Assembly (NCBI GenBank): GCA_937142015.1
Contig: CAKZQY010000254.1
Coordinates: forward strand, 1-33,599
Reading direction: 5' to 3'
Length of the DNA stretch: 33,599 nucleotides
Source: an uncultured Halobacteria archaeon
GTDB taxonomy: Archaea; Halobacteriota; Halobacteria; Halobacteriales; Haloferacaceae
This document shows, one piece after another, positions 1-8,680 of this stretch. Each line of letters opens with the position of its first letter. Position 1 is the first letter of the stretch. The notes under the pieces are model-generated. The model had not been told where the DNA came from, ran no database searches, and saw only the letters and a program-made list of their open reading frames with translations. The position numbers and the translations under genes were made by a program.

Positions 1-23
1 AGTCTCGCGGCACCTACGAGAGA

Positions 24-740
24 CTATCGAAATCGATCTGGGGGTAAACGCATACCATCGAGGTAGCCGTCACAGCCGACCCCGGCCAGCGGGACGACGC
101 CCTCCGCCGGAGTGTACGTCCCGATCCACGCGCACTTGTAGCCGTGTTCCGCGACGAGGTGCCGACACACCTGCCGGGCCAGTTCCTCTCTGCTCGTCGT
201 CTCAGTCACGATATCCAGCAGCTCCTGTTTGCTCCGACGCTCCCTGACGAGTGCGCGCTCGGCCCGGTAAGAGCGAACGGCCGTCTCGATCCGCCTCGCA
301 AGGAGACCCACGTCGTCGGCGAAGGCGCTCTTGCGGACGTAGTCCGTCACCCCCCGACTGATCGCTGTGCTGGCGACCACCTCGTTTCCCTTGCTCGTGA
401 TCAGCACGAACGGTCGGTTCCGGTTCCGTTCTCGCACCGACGCGAGCAGATCGAACCCTGTCCCGCCGCCGAGTTGGTAGTCACAGACGACGCAGTCGGG
501 GTCCAGTTCCTCGTACGCCTCGCGCGCGCCGGACAAGTCAGTCGCCGTCGTCACAGAGAACAGCTCCCGCTCGCGTTCGAGCAAGCGACCGGTGACGGTG
601 ACCCAACTCTCGTCGTCGTCGACGAGCAACACTGCCACATCCGAAAGCGAAACGTTCACTTCGTCCGGCGACGCGAGCATCGCGTCCTCGGTCGACACGG
701 AGACCACCTCCTTCTGGATCGAATCGCCATCGTTCGTCAC
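24..740 (-). CDS. Response regulator receiver protein with truncated C-terminal GAF domain
   Basis: The 238-residue protein starts at GTG (738-740). Residues 35-150 form a CheY-like receiver: acidic triad DDD at 41-43, probable phospho-acceptor Asp87 in VVCDYQL, Thr115 in VLITSK, and Lys137 in DYVRKS. Residues 165-230 look like the first half of the GAF domain found in haloarchaeal receiver-GAF and bacterio-opsin-activator-type regulators (EELARQVCRHLVAEHGYKCAWIG). The domain then stops at GYLDGMRLPPDRFR, far short of a full GAF. The stop lies just after a run of five C; a one-base insertion there would leave the frame open to the window edge, so a frameshift or true truncation is possible. 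The histidine kinase gene is divergent and 91 bp away, suggesting a cognate pair. The receiver is clear; the ligand and output are unknown. Confidence 0.85.
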   Translation of the reverse strand: MTNDGDSIQKEVVSVSTEDAMLASPDEVNVSLSDVAVLLVDDDESWVTVTGRLLERERELFSVTTATDLSGAREAYEELDPDCVVCDYQLGGGTGFDLLASVRERNRNRPFVLITSKGNEVVASTAISRGVTDYVRKSAFADDVGLLARRIETAVRSYRAERALVRERRSKQELLDIVTETTSREELARQVCRHLVAEHGYKCAWIGTYTPAEGVVPLAGVGCDGYLDGMRLPPDRFR

Positions 741-831
741 TATGTCGAAGTGGTGAGATAAGCGTGGTGCCCACGAGCGTGGGTGTGTCGGAACGGCAGG
801 AACGAGAGAGAGGGAGGAAGTACAAAGAGGT

Positions 832-2550
832 ATGTCGATCCGGTGTCACGTCCGAACGACGGCGATGGGATGGCAACAGACACCGTACGTGTATCCAGCC
901 CTCGTCGCAGCGCTCGTCTCGGGGGGGCTAGCGGTGTACGGACTCGCGTACCGCCACCGACGGGACCCCACTGTAACCGTCGACGCGTTTGTCGTGCTGG
1001 TCGCGGCGATCGCTGTCTGGGCGGGGTCGGAGGCGGTCGCATTTGCCCGAACCGACTTCGAGTCGAAGCTCCTCGCCTACCGGCTGGGACAGCTCGGCGT
1101 CGTCGCCGTTCCGCCAGCGTGGACGTTCTTCGCACTCGCCTACACCGGCCGTGAACGGAGAATTACGCGATACAGCGTCGCGGCGGCGCTCGTAGTCCCG
1201 GTTCTGACACTGGTTTCAGTCTGGCTCGCCCCGTACCCGTTCGCTGTCTCCGAGGCTCACATCGTGACAGTCGGCGCGTTTCGCTACCTGTACGTCACCG
1301 TTGGACCCGTCTACTGGCTCTTTCGTGCCTACAGCTACCTGCTGTCGGTCCTCGGGAGCGCGCTCGTGATCACCTCGGCACTCCGGATGTCGTCGCCGTA
1401 CGGGAATCAGGCGGCGCTGGTCGTAGGCGCGTCTCTCCTCCCGTTCGTCGGCGAACTCGCCAGTACGTTCGGCGTTCTTCCGGACGACCACGTGAACTAC
1501 GCCGCAATGTTTCTGTCGGTCTCGGCACTGGCCTTCGGCGTCGCAGTTTTCCGATACCACCTCCTCGATGTGCTCCCAGTCGCCCGAACGACTGTCGTCG
1601 ACAACATGCGGGACGGCATCCTCGTCACTGACGAGCGCGGCCGCATCATCGACCTGAATCCCCAGGCGAGACGGATGCTGAACGTCGAAGACGGCACCGC
1701 GGCTGGACGAGTATCGGCAATCGTCCCGGCGTACGACCGTCTCGACGACGACGGGGCGTCTGTCGTCGAGACGACGACACCGGATCGTCGCCGCGTCGAA
1801 CTGTCTCGCACGCCGATCACTCGTGGAGATCGGCGGTACGGGTGGATTGTGACTGTCCGCGACGTCACGACTCGTCGGCAGAACGAACGCCGGATCGACC
1901 GACAGCGACGCCGTCTAGAGCAGTTGGCGAGCACGGTCTCGCACGACCTAGAGGGTCCAATCGATGTCGGCCGGAAGTGGCTCGATGTACTCTCGGACGC
2001 GGCATCCGACGACGGAGGAGTCGACGACGCACTCCTCCGGGAAGGTCTCGACGAACTCGAGCACGCGAACGACCGGATCGACACCATTACTGACGATTTG
2101 GCCGCCCTGACCCGCGCGGAGAGTCAGGAGCTCGACATCGAACCACTTGCGCTCTCGGACGTCGCCCGCGTCGCCTGGCACACCGCCGAGACACCCGGCC
2201 TCTCACTCGACGTGGTTGCGTCTGCGTCGGTTCGGGGCGACCGGGGTCGACTGCTCCGCCTCTTCGAGAATCTGTTTCGGAACGTGGCTGACCACGCGGA
2301 CTGCGCCGAGACGGTTCGTGTTGGACCGCTCCCAGACGGCTTCTTCGTCGAGGACGACGGCCCCGGCGTCCCCGAAGACGAGCGAGAGCGGGTCTTGCGT
2401 CACGGTTACTCGTCGACTGACGGTGGCACGGGCCTCGGTCTCTCGGTCGTGCAGGCGATTGCGGAGGCCCACGGCTGGCAGGTCCGCCTCACCGACGGCG
2501 AGTCGGGCGGCGCGCGCTTCGAGTTCGTCCGTAGCGAACTCGACGAGTAG
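832..2550 (+). CDS. Membrane sensor histidine kinase (7TM - PAS - HisKA - HATPase)
   Basis: The protein is 572 residues from ATG 832; an in-frame ATG at 865 (MGWQQTPYVYP), just before the first membrane segment, is an equally good start. Residues 12-240 hold about seven hydrophobic segments of the HisKA_7TM type, then a PAS domain from about 255 (DGILVTDERGRIIDLNPQARRML). The H box is STVSHDLEGP with phospho-accepting His371. The HATPase shows an N box (FENLFRNVADHA), G1 box (VEDDGPGVPEDE) and G2 box (TGLGLSVVQAIAEAHGW). All catalytic motifs are present, so it should be an active autokinase in the cytoplasmic membrane. The divergent receiver-GAF gene is the likely partner (inference from position). 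The stimulus cannot be read from the sequence. Confidence 0.93.
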   Translation: MSIRCHVRTTAMGWQQTPYVYPALVAALVSGGLAVYGLAYRHRRDPTVTVDAFVVLVAAIAVWAGSEAVAFARTDFESKLLAYRLGQLGVVAVPPAWTFFALAYTGRERRITRYSVAAALVVPVLTLVSVWLAPYPFAVSEAHIVTVGAFRYLYVTVGPVYWLFRAYSYLLSVLGSALVITSALRMSSPYGNQAALVVGASLLPFVGELASTFGVLPDDHVNYAAMFLSVSALAFGVAVFRYHLLDVLPVARTTVVDNMRDGILVTDERGRIIDLNPQARRMLNVEDGTAAGRVSAIVPAYDRLDDDGASVVETTTPDRRRVELSRTPITRGDRRYGWIVTVRDVTTRRQNERRIDRQRRRLEQLASTVSHDLEGPIDVGRKWLDVLSDAASDDGGVDDALLREGLDELEHANDRIDTITDDLAALTRAESQELDIEPLALSDVARVAWHTAETPGLSLDVVASASVRGDRGRLLRLFENLFRNVADHADCAETVRVGPLPDGFFVEDDGPGVPEDERERVLRHGYSSTDGGTGLGLSVVQAIAEAHGWQVRLTDGESGGARFEFVRSELDE

Positions 2551-2606
2551 CGGCCCGATGTCGGATCGAAGACCGAGACGAATCTGGCGAACAGTCGTCG
2601 GCTCCG

Positions 2607-4373
2607 TCACAGAACGGTTCCGTGTTTCTTGTCGGGAACGTCCTTCTCGATGTCGGCGTAGAAGTCGAACCGGGCGACGAGTTCCTCACGCAGCGTCGAG
2701 GGCTCGATCACGTCGTCGATCACCACTTCGCTGGCCATGCGGTGAACGTCGATGTCGCGGCGGTACTCCTCGCGGAGTTCCTGCTCGCGTTCTCGGCGTG
2801 CGTCTTCGTCGTCGATCTCCGCGAGTTCGTTGGCGTACACGGCGTTGATCGCCGCTTCGGGGCCCATGATCGCAATCTCGCCGGACGGCAGTCCGAGCAC
2901 CGACTCCGGCTCGTACGCCGGGCCGCCCATCGCGTAGATGCCAGCGCCGTACGCTTTGCGGACGACCACCGTCTGCTGTGGGACGGTCGCCGAGGAGGTT
3001 GCGTAGATGAACTTCTTCCCCTTCTCTAGGATGGCGTCTTTCTCCACCTGTGAGCCGGCCATGAACCCCGGCGTGTCACAGAGGTACAGGAGGGGGATCT
3101 CGTAGGCGTCACACGTCCAGATGAACTCGGCGGCCTTCTCGGCGGCGTCGGGGAAGATCGCTCCCGAGCGCTGGGCGGGTTGGTTGGCGACGACACCGAC
3201 TGGTCGGCCGTCGATCCGCGCGAAGGCGGTGATCACCTCCGGACCGTAGTCGGGTTGGAGCTCGAACACCGACTCCGCGTCGACGACACGGTCGAGCAGA
3301 TCGGTCACGTCGTACGCGCGGTTGGGATCGTCCGGGATCACCGCGTCCGTGCCACGGGGGTCGTACGCCGGCGGCCGCGACTCCGCACGCGGCGGCGTCT
3401 CTCCCGCCGCGTCCGGGAGGTACGACAGCAGATCCGCGACCAGCTGTCGTGCGTGTCGCTCGTCTTCCGCCACGAGATCGGCGCTGCCGGAGTGTGTCGC
3501 GTGAACCTCCGGGCCACCCAGCTCCTGCATCTCGATCTCCTCGCCGGTGACCATCTTCACCATCCGTGGAGAGGCAATCGCCATCGCAGACATCTCCTCG
3601 ACCATGATGGTGAAGTCCGCGAACACCGGCGTGTACGCTGCACCTGCGATACAGGGACCGTACAGCACACAGATCTGTGGAACGCGCCCGGACAGCATCG
3701 AGTGGTTGTAGTAGTACTTCCCGATCCCCTCGCGGTTGGCGAAGAAGCCCGTCTGTTGGTCGATCCGACCCCCGGAGGAGTCCATCAGGTACACGACCGG
3801 CTTCCCGTTCTTCAGCGCGCGCTGTTGCATCCGGAGGAACTTTTCCACTCCTTTCGCGGCCATCGACCCCGCCTTCACCGTGAAGTCGTTGGCCATCACG
3901 TGGACATCGCGGCCGTCGAACTCCGCACCGCCGGTGATCAGCCCGTCCGCCGGCACCCGGTCGCTCTCGTCGTACTCGTCGACGCGGGGGGAGTCGGCGT
4001 GGTAGTCGTCGAACGCCGCGAACTTCCCGTCCTCGAACGACAGCGCCTCGCCCGGCTCGCCGCCCGCCTCGCCGAACCAGAGGTTCAGCCGGTCGCGGAC
4101 GAACAGCTTCCCCTGCTCCGGCAGGCGGTCCTTGTACTTCTGTGGTCCGCCGTCGAGAATGTCCGCGATCTCCTCGCGGAGCGCCTCCTCGCGCTCACCC
4201 GGCCGTTTCCCGTCGTCGACTGGGTAGTCCGGCTCCGGCGGCGTCGCCGTCGCCGCCGGCTCCTCGCCGTCGCCGACGACGACCGCCACCTCCACTGCGA
4301 GGTGCTCCGCGAGCGCCGACGCGATGGCGGACGCCTCCTCGTCTGTGGCCCCCGATCCGACGTGGACTCTCAT
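2607..4373 (-). CDS. Acyl-CoA carboxylase carboxyltransferase subunit with N-terminal epsilon/PccX-like extension
   Basis: The 588-residue protein starts at ATG 4371-4373. Residues from about 100 onward are a complete PccB-type carboxyltransferase, which moves carboxyl from carboxybiotin to an acyl-CoA. The N half includes YLMDSSGGRIDQQTGFFA and GPCIAGAAYTPVFADFTIMVE; the C half includes CDTPGFMAGSQVEKDAILEK and AYGAGIYAMGGPAYEP. It is about 70 residues longer than the usual 510-520. The first 45 residues (GATDEEASAIASALAEHL) resemble the N-terminal helix of the small acc operon/PccX (epsilon-like) subunit of haloarchaeal propionyl-CoA carboxylase, followed by a Pro/Ala/Glu linker. This suggests a built-in epsilon-like helix (inference). 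No biotin carboxylase or biotin carrier lies nearby. The acyl-CoA substrate (propionyl, methylcrotonyl or other) is not decidable. A second, canonical subunit begins at the right edge. Confidence 0.9.
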   Translation of the reverse strand: MRVHVGSGATDEEASAIASALAEHLAVEVAVVVGDGEEPAATATPPEPDYPVDDGKRPGEREEALREEIADILDGGPQKYKDRLPEQGKLFVRDRLNLWFGEAGGEPGEALSFEDGKFAAFDDYHADSPRVDEYDESDRVPADGLITGGAEFDGRDVHVMANDFTVKAGSMAAKGVEKFLRMQQRALKNGKPVVYLMDSSGGRIDQQTGFFANREGIGKYYYNHSMLSGRVPQICVLYGPCIAGAAYTPVFADFTIMVEEMSAMAIASPRMVKMVTGEEIEMQELGGPEVHATHSGSADLVAEDERHARQLVADLLSYLPDAAGETPPRAESRPPAYDPRGTDAVIPDDPNRAYDVTDLLDRVVDAESVFELQPDYGPEVITAFARIDGRPVGVVANQPAQRSGAIFPDAAEKAAEFIWTCDAYEIPLLYLCDTPGFMAGSQVEKDAILEKGKKFIYATSSATVPQQTVVVRKAYGAGIYAMGGPAYEPESVLGLPSGEIAIMGPEAAINAVYANELAEIDDEDARREREQELREEYRRDIDVHRMASEVVIDDVIEPSTLREELVARFDFYADIEKDVPDKKHGTVL

Positions 4374-4415
4374 ACCCGGGCGGTGGCGAGTATTGCGGAA
4401 AGGCGTTTCTATTCC

Positions 4416-5336
4416 TCACCCGGTCGTCGTCGCGTTCGACGCGCTCGATCTGGCGGCAGCCTCGTACCACGACGGCCGGTCGACGTTCGTCTCACCCACG
4501 TCCGCGACACGGAACGTCCGGGTGATCGAACGGAGCCGTCCGCCTCGTTCGCGGACGTACGATACCTGGAAGCTGCGGACGACCCCGCTGGCGGTCACCG
4601 TGCCAGTCAGCGTGACGTTGCGCGCCTCGTACGTCGGCGAGAACGCCGCCGCCCCGCGGACACGGAACACCGCCGGATCGACGGCGATCCGCTCGACGGC
4701 AGTCAGGTTGGCGATGCGGAAGGCGAACGCCACTGCGCCCTCCCCAGTCGTGTCAGACCGCGCGATAGGCGGGAACTCCGTGCGGTCGAACGTGTACGAG
4801 ACGGAGCCGTTCGGATCGACGACGCGGGAGACCGTGACACTCGCGTTCCCCCAGTAGGTGACGTTCTCCGGGATGAAGCCGACGCTCCGTGGGTTCGATC
4901 CCGTGACCGTCTGTTCGACTGCCAGCCGTCCGATCCGCCCACGCCCGTCGTCTTCGAGCCTGATCCGACTGTGTGCCACGACAGTCCCGTTCAGCGAACG
5001 CACGGAGATCGTCTGGACGATCGTCCGAGAGGCTCCGGAGAGCCCCTGCTCGTGTGCGCCGGCCAACAGCAGCGGGTCCGCGCTCGTCGTCGTGAGACTC
5101 GGCGGCAACGACTCCGCCAGCGTCGGCGTGACCGTCGGTGTCGGCACTGCCGTCGGTGTCGGAGACGGAGACTGCGTCAGTGTCGGCGACCGTGTCGGCG
5201 TCCCCGTCAGCGCCGGGTTCACCGTGTTCGCCTCGTCTGCACCCGCGCCGCCGCCGAACCCGTCGCCGATCCCGACGCTCCCACACCCCGCGAGCGTGAG
5301 GAGCACGGCGACGACGAGGATGTGAACGTGCCGCAC
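4416..5336 (-). CDS. Secreted lipoprotein, haloarchaeal type, function unknown
   Basis: I place the start at GTG 5334-5336, giving 306 residues that open with VRHVHILVVAVLLTLAGCGS: a short basic N-terminus, a hydrophobic core and a lipobox (LAGC) whose Cys should be lipid-modified. The longer upstream frame adds about 49 residues with no signal-peptide logic. After the Cys come a Gly-rich stretch and a Thr/Pro/Ser linker (residues about 40-75, TPT/SPT repeats) typical of haloarchaeal cell-surface proteins. The remaining 220 residues look beta-rich, with NGT, NVT, NAS, NGS and NLT sequons for surface N-glycosylation. This layout recalls the unnamed haloarchaeal DUF lipoproteins, but I cannot assign a function. 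The stop is 43 bp before the carboxyltransferase start on the same strand, so co-transcription is possible. The 296-bp spacer 5337-5632 separates it from the divergent CHAT gene. Confidence 0.8.
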   Translation of the reverse strand: MRHVHILVVAVLLTLAGCGSVGIGDGFGGGAGADEANTVNPALTGTPTRSPTLTQSPSPTPTAVPTPTVTPTLAESLPPSLTTTSADPLLLAGAHEQGLSGASRTIVQTISVRSLNGTVVAHSRIRLEDDGRGRIGRLAVEQTVTGSNPRSVGFIPENVTYWGNASVTVSRVVDPNGSVSYTFDRTEFPPIARSDTTGEGAVAFAFRIANLTAVERIAVDPAVFRVRGAAAFSPTYEARNVTLTGTVTASGVVRSFQVSYVRERGGRLRSITRTFRVADVGETNVDRPSWYEAAARSSASNATTTG

Positions 5337-5632
5337 ACGAACACACACGACCGCACGACAGTTGTGGCTGTCGCCGTCGCCGGTCCGATGCGACGACGAA
5401 GGCAGCTCGCAGACTCCCGGGACACGACGAGACGGCGAAGGCAGCGAGCACGATACCGGACGAAACACGACGCCCCGCACCACCGTGTGTGGGATTGCGC
5501 GAGAGCCCGCAGAAGACGATAGCCAGTCGGTCCAGTAAGGTTGCTAGCAGCTCTCGTTTTGAGTTATCCAAGCTAATTCGAGACGAGAAACGAAAACGAA
5601 ATGCGGGCTCGACACACAGACACGGAGTGTCG

Positions 5633-7900
5633 ATGGAAGAGACGTGGCTCGACGACGGGATTCGAGTGACAGACGCGGCGAAGAACACCGTCGTCGTCGA
5701 GACGGAGGGTTGGTCGCCGGGGGGCGACCCCCCGTCGGTCGCAGAGACGTTAGCGGCGGTCCAGACGGGGCCAGACGACCCGAACCTCGTGACCTCGGGG
5801 GTCGTCGAGCGGCTGCGCTACCCGTTAGTCACGACGGAGTTGATCGAGATCGACGGGAGAGACAGGCTCCAGTTGGCCACCGAGGAGGAGCGACTCGGCG
5901 GGGGGTCGTACCTCCTGCGGGCAGACGCGAACGTCCGGCTGTTCGTTCGGTTCGACGGTCCGGCGAGTGTGCGACTGACGACGCCGACGGACGGAGACCG
6001 GCGGTACGAGCTCCAGTTCCCGACGCCGACGCCGGTGTCGATGGCGTTCGAGAGCCGGGTCGACGTGCCGGACGAGACGGTGACGGTCCCGCCGACGCCG
6101 GAGGGGACGGCGACCGCGCTGTCGGTCACGTCCGTCGCAAACGAGACGACCTCACCGGACCGCACGTGGCCGACGCTCCGGAACCAGCCGCCGCGGATCG
6201 AACTCGGCGACGAGACGGACGTGCCGGCGTCCGTCCGCCGTCGTCGCCCGGACACTGGGATCGAACTGGTCGTGCCGCCGGATCTGCGGTACCTGTTCAC
6301 CGGCGCGTCGCTGATCCACTACCTCGGCGCGGCGGTGCGGACGGAGAGCGGCGCGGACCCACGACTCCTCGTCGACGGACAGACGGAGCCACTCGACACG
6401 CTGCCCTCGTATCAAGAGCAGACGGCCTCACTGCTCGCGCGCTGTTTCTACCTCGACTGTGTTGCTCGCTCGGCCGGCCCGCACGGGGAGCGTCTCACCG
6501 TCGCGTGGGTGTTCGACGAGTTGGGGTTAGACGCCGAGCGGCTGTACGAGGCTCCGCTCGCCGAGCGGGTGCAGCGGTACCTCGCGGTCCCGTTCGAACA
6601 GGTCGCCGACGCGTTCCCTCCGTGGCACTTCTCGATGTACGTCGCACCGAGGGTCGAACACGTGCCGACGCTGCCACACCTCCTCCAAGACGTACCACAC
6701 TTCTTCCTGCCGTCCGCGGACGACCTCTCCGAGGCGGAGTGGCTGGAGCTCTCCTCGAACGACGGATTCGCGCGCGAGCTGCCGACGCCCCCAGCGGACG
6801 GACGGCGAGGCGACCAGTCGGCTCGGGGGACACCCGACCCGTCGACAGAGCGGCCGTCCGACCAGTCGACAGAGTGGCCGTCCGACCAGTCGACAGAGCG
6901 GCCGTCCGACCAGTCGTCCGGAGACGCACCCGACCACCCAGACGACCGCGACGGTCTCCGTCGAGTGACACGCGAGGTGTCGAACGTCGACCTCGTGCAG
7001 CCGGAGTTGGGACCCGGGCAGGAGCACGGCTGGCTGGCCGAGGACGTGCCAATCGAGGTGTTCAAGACGTTCCCCGAGGCCTACGAGAACCGCCAGAAGT
7101 ACCTCGACGACGAGGACGCTCGCCTCACAGTCGCCGCGGTGCTCAACGACGCTGAGATGCGGGCGGAACACGACCGGGCCATCGAACACTACCGCGACCG
7201 CGCCGAGGAACTCAACATCGACATCACTGTCGCGGAGAACGTCGAGGTCGCGGAACTCGCACGCACGTTCGAGCAGCGCCACGACTTGGTCCACTTCATC
7301 GGCCACCGCGACCCGGAGGGCTTGGAGTGTGCCGACGGCTACCTCTCGACCAGCAGCCTCGCGGAGTCGAACGCGCGGACGTTCTTCCTCAACGCGTGTG
7401 GCTCCTACCCGGAGGGGCGAGAGCTGATCCGGCGCGGCTCCATCGCGGGCGGGGTCACCTTCGAGAGCGTGCTCGACAGCGAGGCGGCACGCGTCGGTAC
7501 GACATTCGCGCGGCTGATCGTGCTCGGGTTCTCCGTCAAGCGCGGTCTGGACTACGCCCGCCGACAGCTCCTGATGCCGAAAGACTACGCGGTCGTCGGC
7601 GACGGCTCACACGTCGTCGCACAGAACGACTCGCTCGTCCCGCCCAAACGGTGGCTGTTCGAAGTCGACGCGGACACGTTCCGGATCGTCGCGGAGAGTC
7701 TCTCGATGTGGTCACACGGCGGCTACACCCGCTCGACACTGTTAGACGACCCCGACGACCGGTACCTGTTCGGGACCGACCGCGTGTACACCGTCTCGCG
7801 GGCGGAACTCGACGAGTACCTCTCGATGGCCCAGTCACCTATCGTCTACGACCAGCAGCTCCGCTGGCCGACCGATCTGCGCGAAGAAATTATCGGGTGA
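5633..7900 (+). CDS. CHAT-domain (caspase-fold) protein
   Basis: The 755-residue protein starts at ATG 5633. The frame stays open 48 codons upstream, but that stretch is AT-richer and basic, unlike the acidic protein. The C-terminal third is a CHAT domain, the caspase-like fold of separase/HetF-type proteases: residues 552-558 are LVHFIGH (His554/His558) and residues 587-590 are NACG with Cys589, followed by GSIAGGVTFESVLD and a terminal MPKDYAVVGDG strand. The His-Cys spacing of about 31 fits a catalytic dyad. The N-terminal 380 residues are unrecognised and may be a sensor region. A hinge at residues 406-429 is three 8-residue repeats (PSDQST core). No TPR is visible, unlike TPR-CHAT. Known CHAT proteins act as proteases in regulated cell death, CRISPR-linked immunity or signalling; the role here is unknown. 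The closest neighbours are the lipoprotein (divergent) and the small exported protein (convergent). Confidence 0.8.
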   Translation: MEETWLDDGIRVTDAAKNTVVVETEGWSPGGDPPSVAETLAAVQTGPDDPNLVTSGVVERLRYPLVTTELIEIDGRDRLQLATEEERLGGGSYLLRADANVRLFVRFDGPASVRLTTPTDGDRRYELQFPTPTPVSMAFESRVDVPDETVTVPPTPEGTATALSVTSVANETTSPDRTWPTLRNQPPRIELGDETDVPASVRRRRPDTGIELVVPPDLRYLFTGASLIHYLGAAVRTESGADPRLLVDGQTEPLDTLPSYQEQTASLLARCFYLDCVARSAGPHGERLTVAWVFDELGLDAERLYEAPLAERVQRYLAVPFEQVADAFPPWHFSMYVAPRVEHVPTLPHLLQDVPHFFLPSADDLSEAEWLELSSNDGFARELPTPPADGRRGDQSARGTPDPSTERPSDQSTEWPSDQSTERPSDQSSGDAPDHPDDRDGLRRVTREVSNVDLVQPELGPGQEHGWLAEDVPIEVFKTFPEAYENRQKYLDDEDARLTVAAVLNDAEMRAEHDRAIEHYRDRAEELNIDITVAENVEVAELARTFEQRHDLVHFIGHRDPEGLECADGYLSTSSLAESNARTFFLNACGSYPEGRELIRRGSIAGGVTFESVLDSEAARVGTTFARLIVLGFSVKRGLDYARRQLLMPKDYAVVGDGSHVVAQNDSLVPPKRWLFEVDADTFRIVAESLSMWSHGGYTRSTLLDDPDDRYLFGTDRVYTVSRAELDEYLSMAQSPIVYDQQLRWPTDLREEIIG
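6848..6919 (+). repeat. In-frame tandem repeat, 3 x 24 bp, in the CHAT gene
   Basis: Units begin at 6848, 6872 and 6896 and share the core CCGTCCGACCAGTCG. They encode an 8-residue unit around PSDQST between the unknown N-terminal region and the CHAT domain. A partial copy precedes the first unit. Confidence 0.95.
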
Positions 7901-8049
7901 TCGCGGACGCCCGTGGTCGAGCGACCACGGACGTTCAGTTTCGGACGACCGCGAACGTCCGGATTCGAACGACGACGCGCGTTCGGCCTCGGACGACCGC
8001 GGCGGCCCCCGACACGTCCGGTGTCGAGCGCGTGACTGTCGACGCGAAG

Positions 8050-8355
8050 CTACGGACCGATCCCACCGAGGTCGTTCTCGGCCGTATCGACACAGTCGTT
8101 GTCCACTATGCCGAGGAAGTCGAGCAGCCACCCGAGGAAGCTACAGCTGTCCAGTTCCGCTGTCGTCTCGTTGGCTGTGCCGCCGTCCTCTCGGGTGTCC
8201 GAGATGTCCTCCCCGGGCGCTGCGGCGGCGACGGTACCGACCTGCGCGCCGAGTACTGCGACGACGAGCGCGAGCGCGAGACCCAACCGCAACCCGACGC
8301 GGAGACGGTCGCGTGTCCGTGATGTGGCGTGCCGTGCCGACTCTCTCCGTGCCAT
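8050..8355 (-). CDS. Small exported or membrane-anchored protein, unknown
   Basis: The 101-residue protein starts at ATG 8353-8355. An Arg-rich N-terminus (residues 1-20) precedes one hydrophobic segment (residues 21-45, VGLRLGLALALVVAVLGAQ) ending in an AxA-like site (VAAAA), as in a Sec signal peptide. The predicted mature part is about 55 residues, acidic, with two Cys (SCSFLG and NDCVDT) 20 residues apart that could form a disulphide, around a short hydrophobic stretch (LGWLLDFLGIV). A strong TATA box about 30 bp upstream argues that the gene is transcribed as a leaderless mRNA. It converges on the CHAT gene with 149 bp between stops. I do not recognise a family. Confidence 0.6.
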   Translation of the reverse strand: MARRESARHATSRTRDRLRVGLRLGLALALVVAVLGAQVGTVAAAAPGEDISDTREDGGTANETTAELDSCSFLGWLLDFLGIVDNDCVDTAENDLGGIGP

Positions 8356-8379
8356 GCCCGAAAGACGATTGGCTAGGCG

Positions 8380-8390
8380 TATATATTTTT
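8380..8390 (-). promoter_or_regulatory. TATA box of the small exported protein gene
   Basis: On the minus strand the sequence reads AAAAATATATA, centred about 30 bp upstream of the ATG at 8355, which places transcription start at or next to the start codon. Confidence 0.65.
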
Positions 8391-8529
8391 CTATAAGAAA
8401 TTCTAAAACCGTGCGTTGTAACGACGCAACTCTCGTGTGATAATTTGAGCACTTAAGAAGAACGCTCGGTCGGGGTTGCGGATCGTCGACGGAGGTAATA
8501 ATTTCGACAAAAAGATTGCCGGGCGAGCG

Positions 8530-8678
8530 GCGGTCGTCGCGGGGAGATCATCAGTCGGGCGCGGTCGTCGCGGGGAGACCGTCGGTCGGCGACGTGATCG
8601 TCGGTCGGCGGGAGTCGTTCGGCGACGCGGTCGTCTGCCGACGGGAGTCGTTCTGCGACGCGGTCGTCCGCCGAGCGG
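8530..8678 (+). repeat. Degenerate intergenic tandem repeats (31-bp and 33-bp units)
   Basis: Two copies of a unit starting GCGGTCGTCGCGGGGAGA begin at 8530 and 8561. Units of 33 bp begin at 8591 and 8624, with a partial one at 8657; these share GGGAGTCGTTC and GACGCGGTCGTC. There are no spacers, so this is a minisatellite rather than a CRISPR array. Confidence 0.8.
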
Positions 8679-8680
8679 CA

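Noticed and set aside
3180-5522. Plus-strand open frame of 780 codons opposite the carboxyltransferase and lipoprotein genes
   Set aside because: It is Arg/His/Val-rich with no domain, and lies antisense to a gene with clear catalytic motifs; long antisense frames are expected in GC-rich haloarchaeal DNA.
7911-7928. Terminator hairpin after the CHAT gene (CGTGGTCG-AG-CGACCACG)
   Set aside because: The 8-bp stem is perfect, but the 2-nt loop is too short to fold fully and no T-run follows; in DNA this GC-rich it may be chance.
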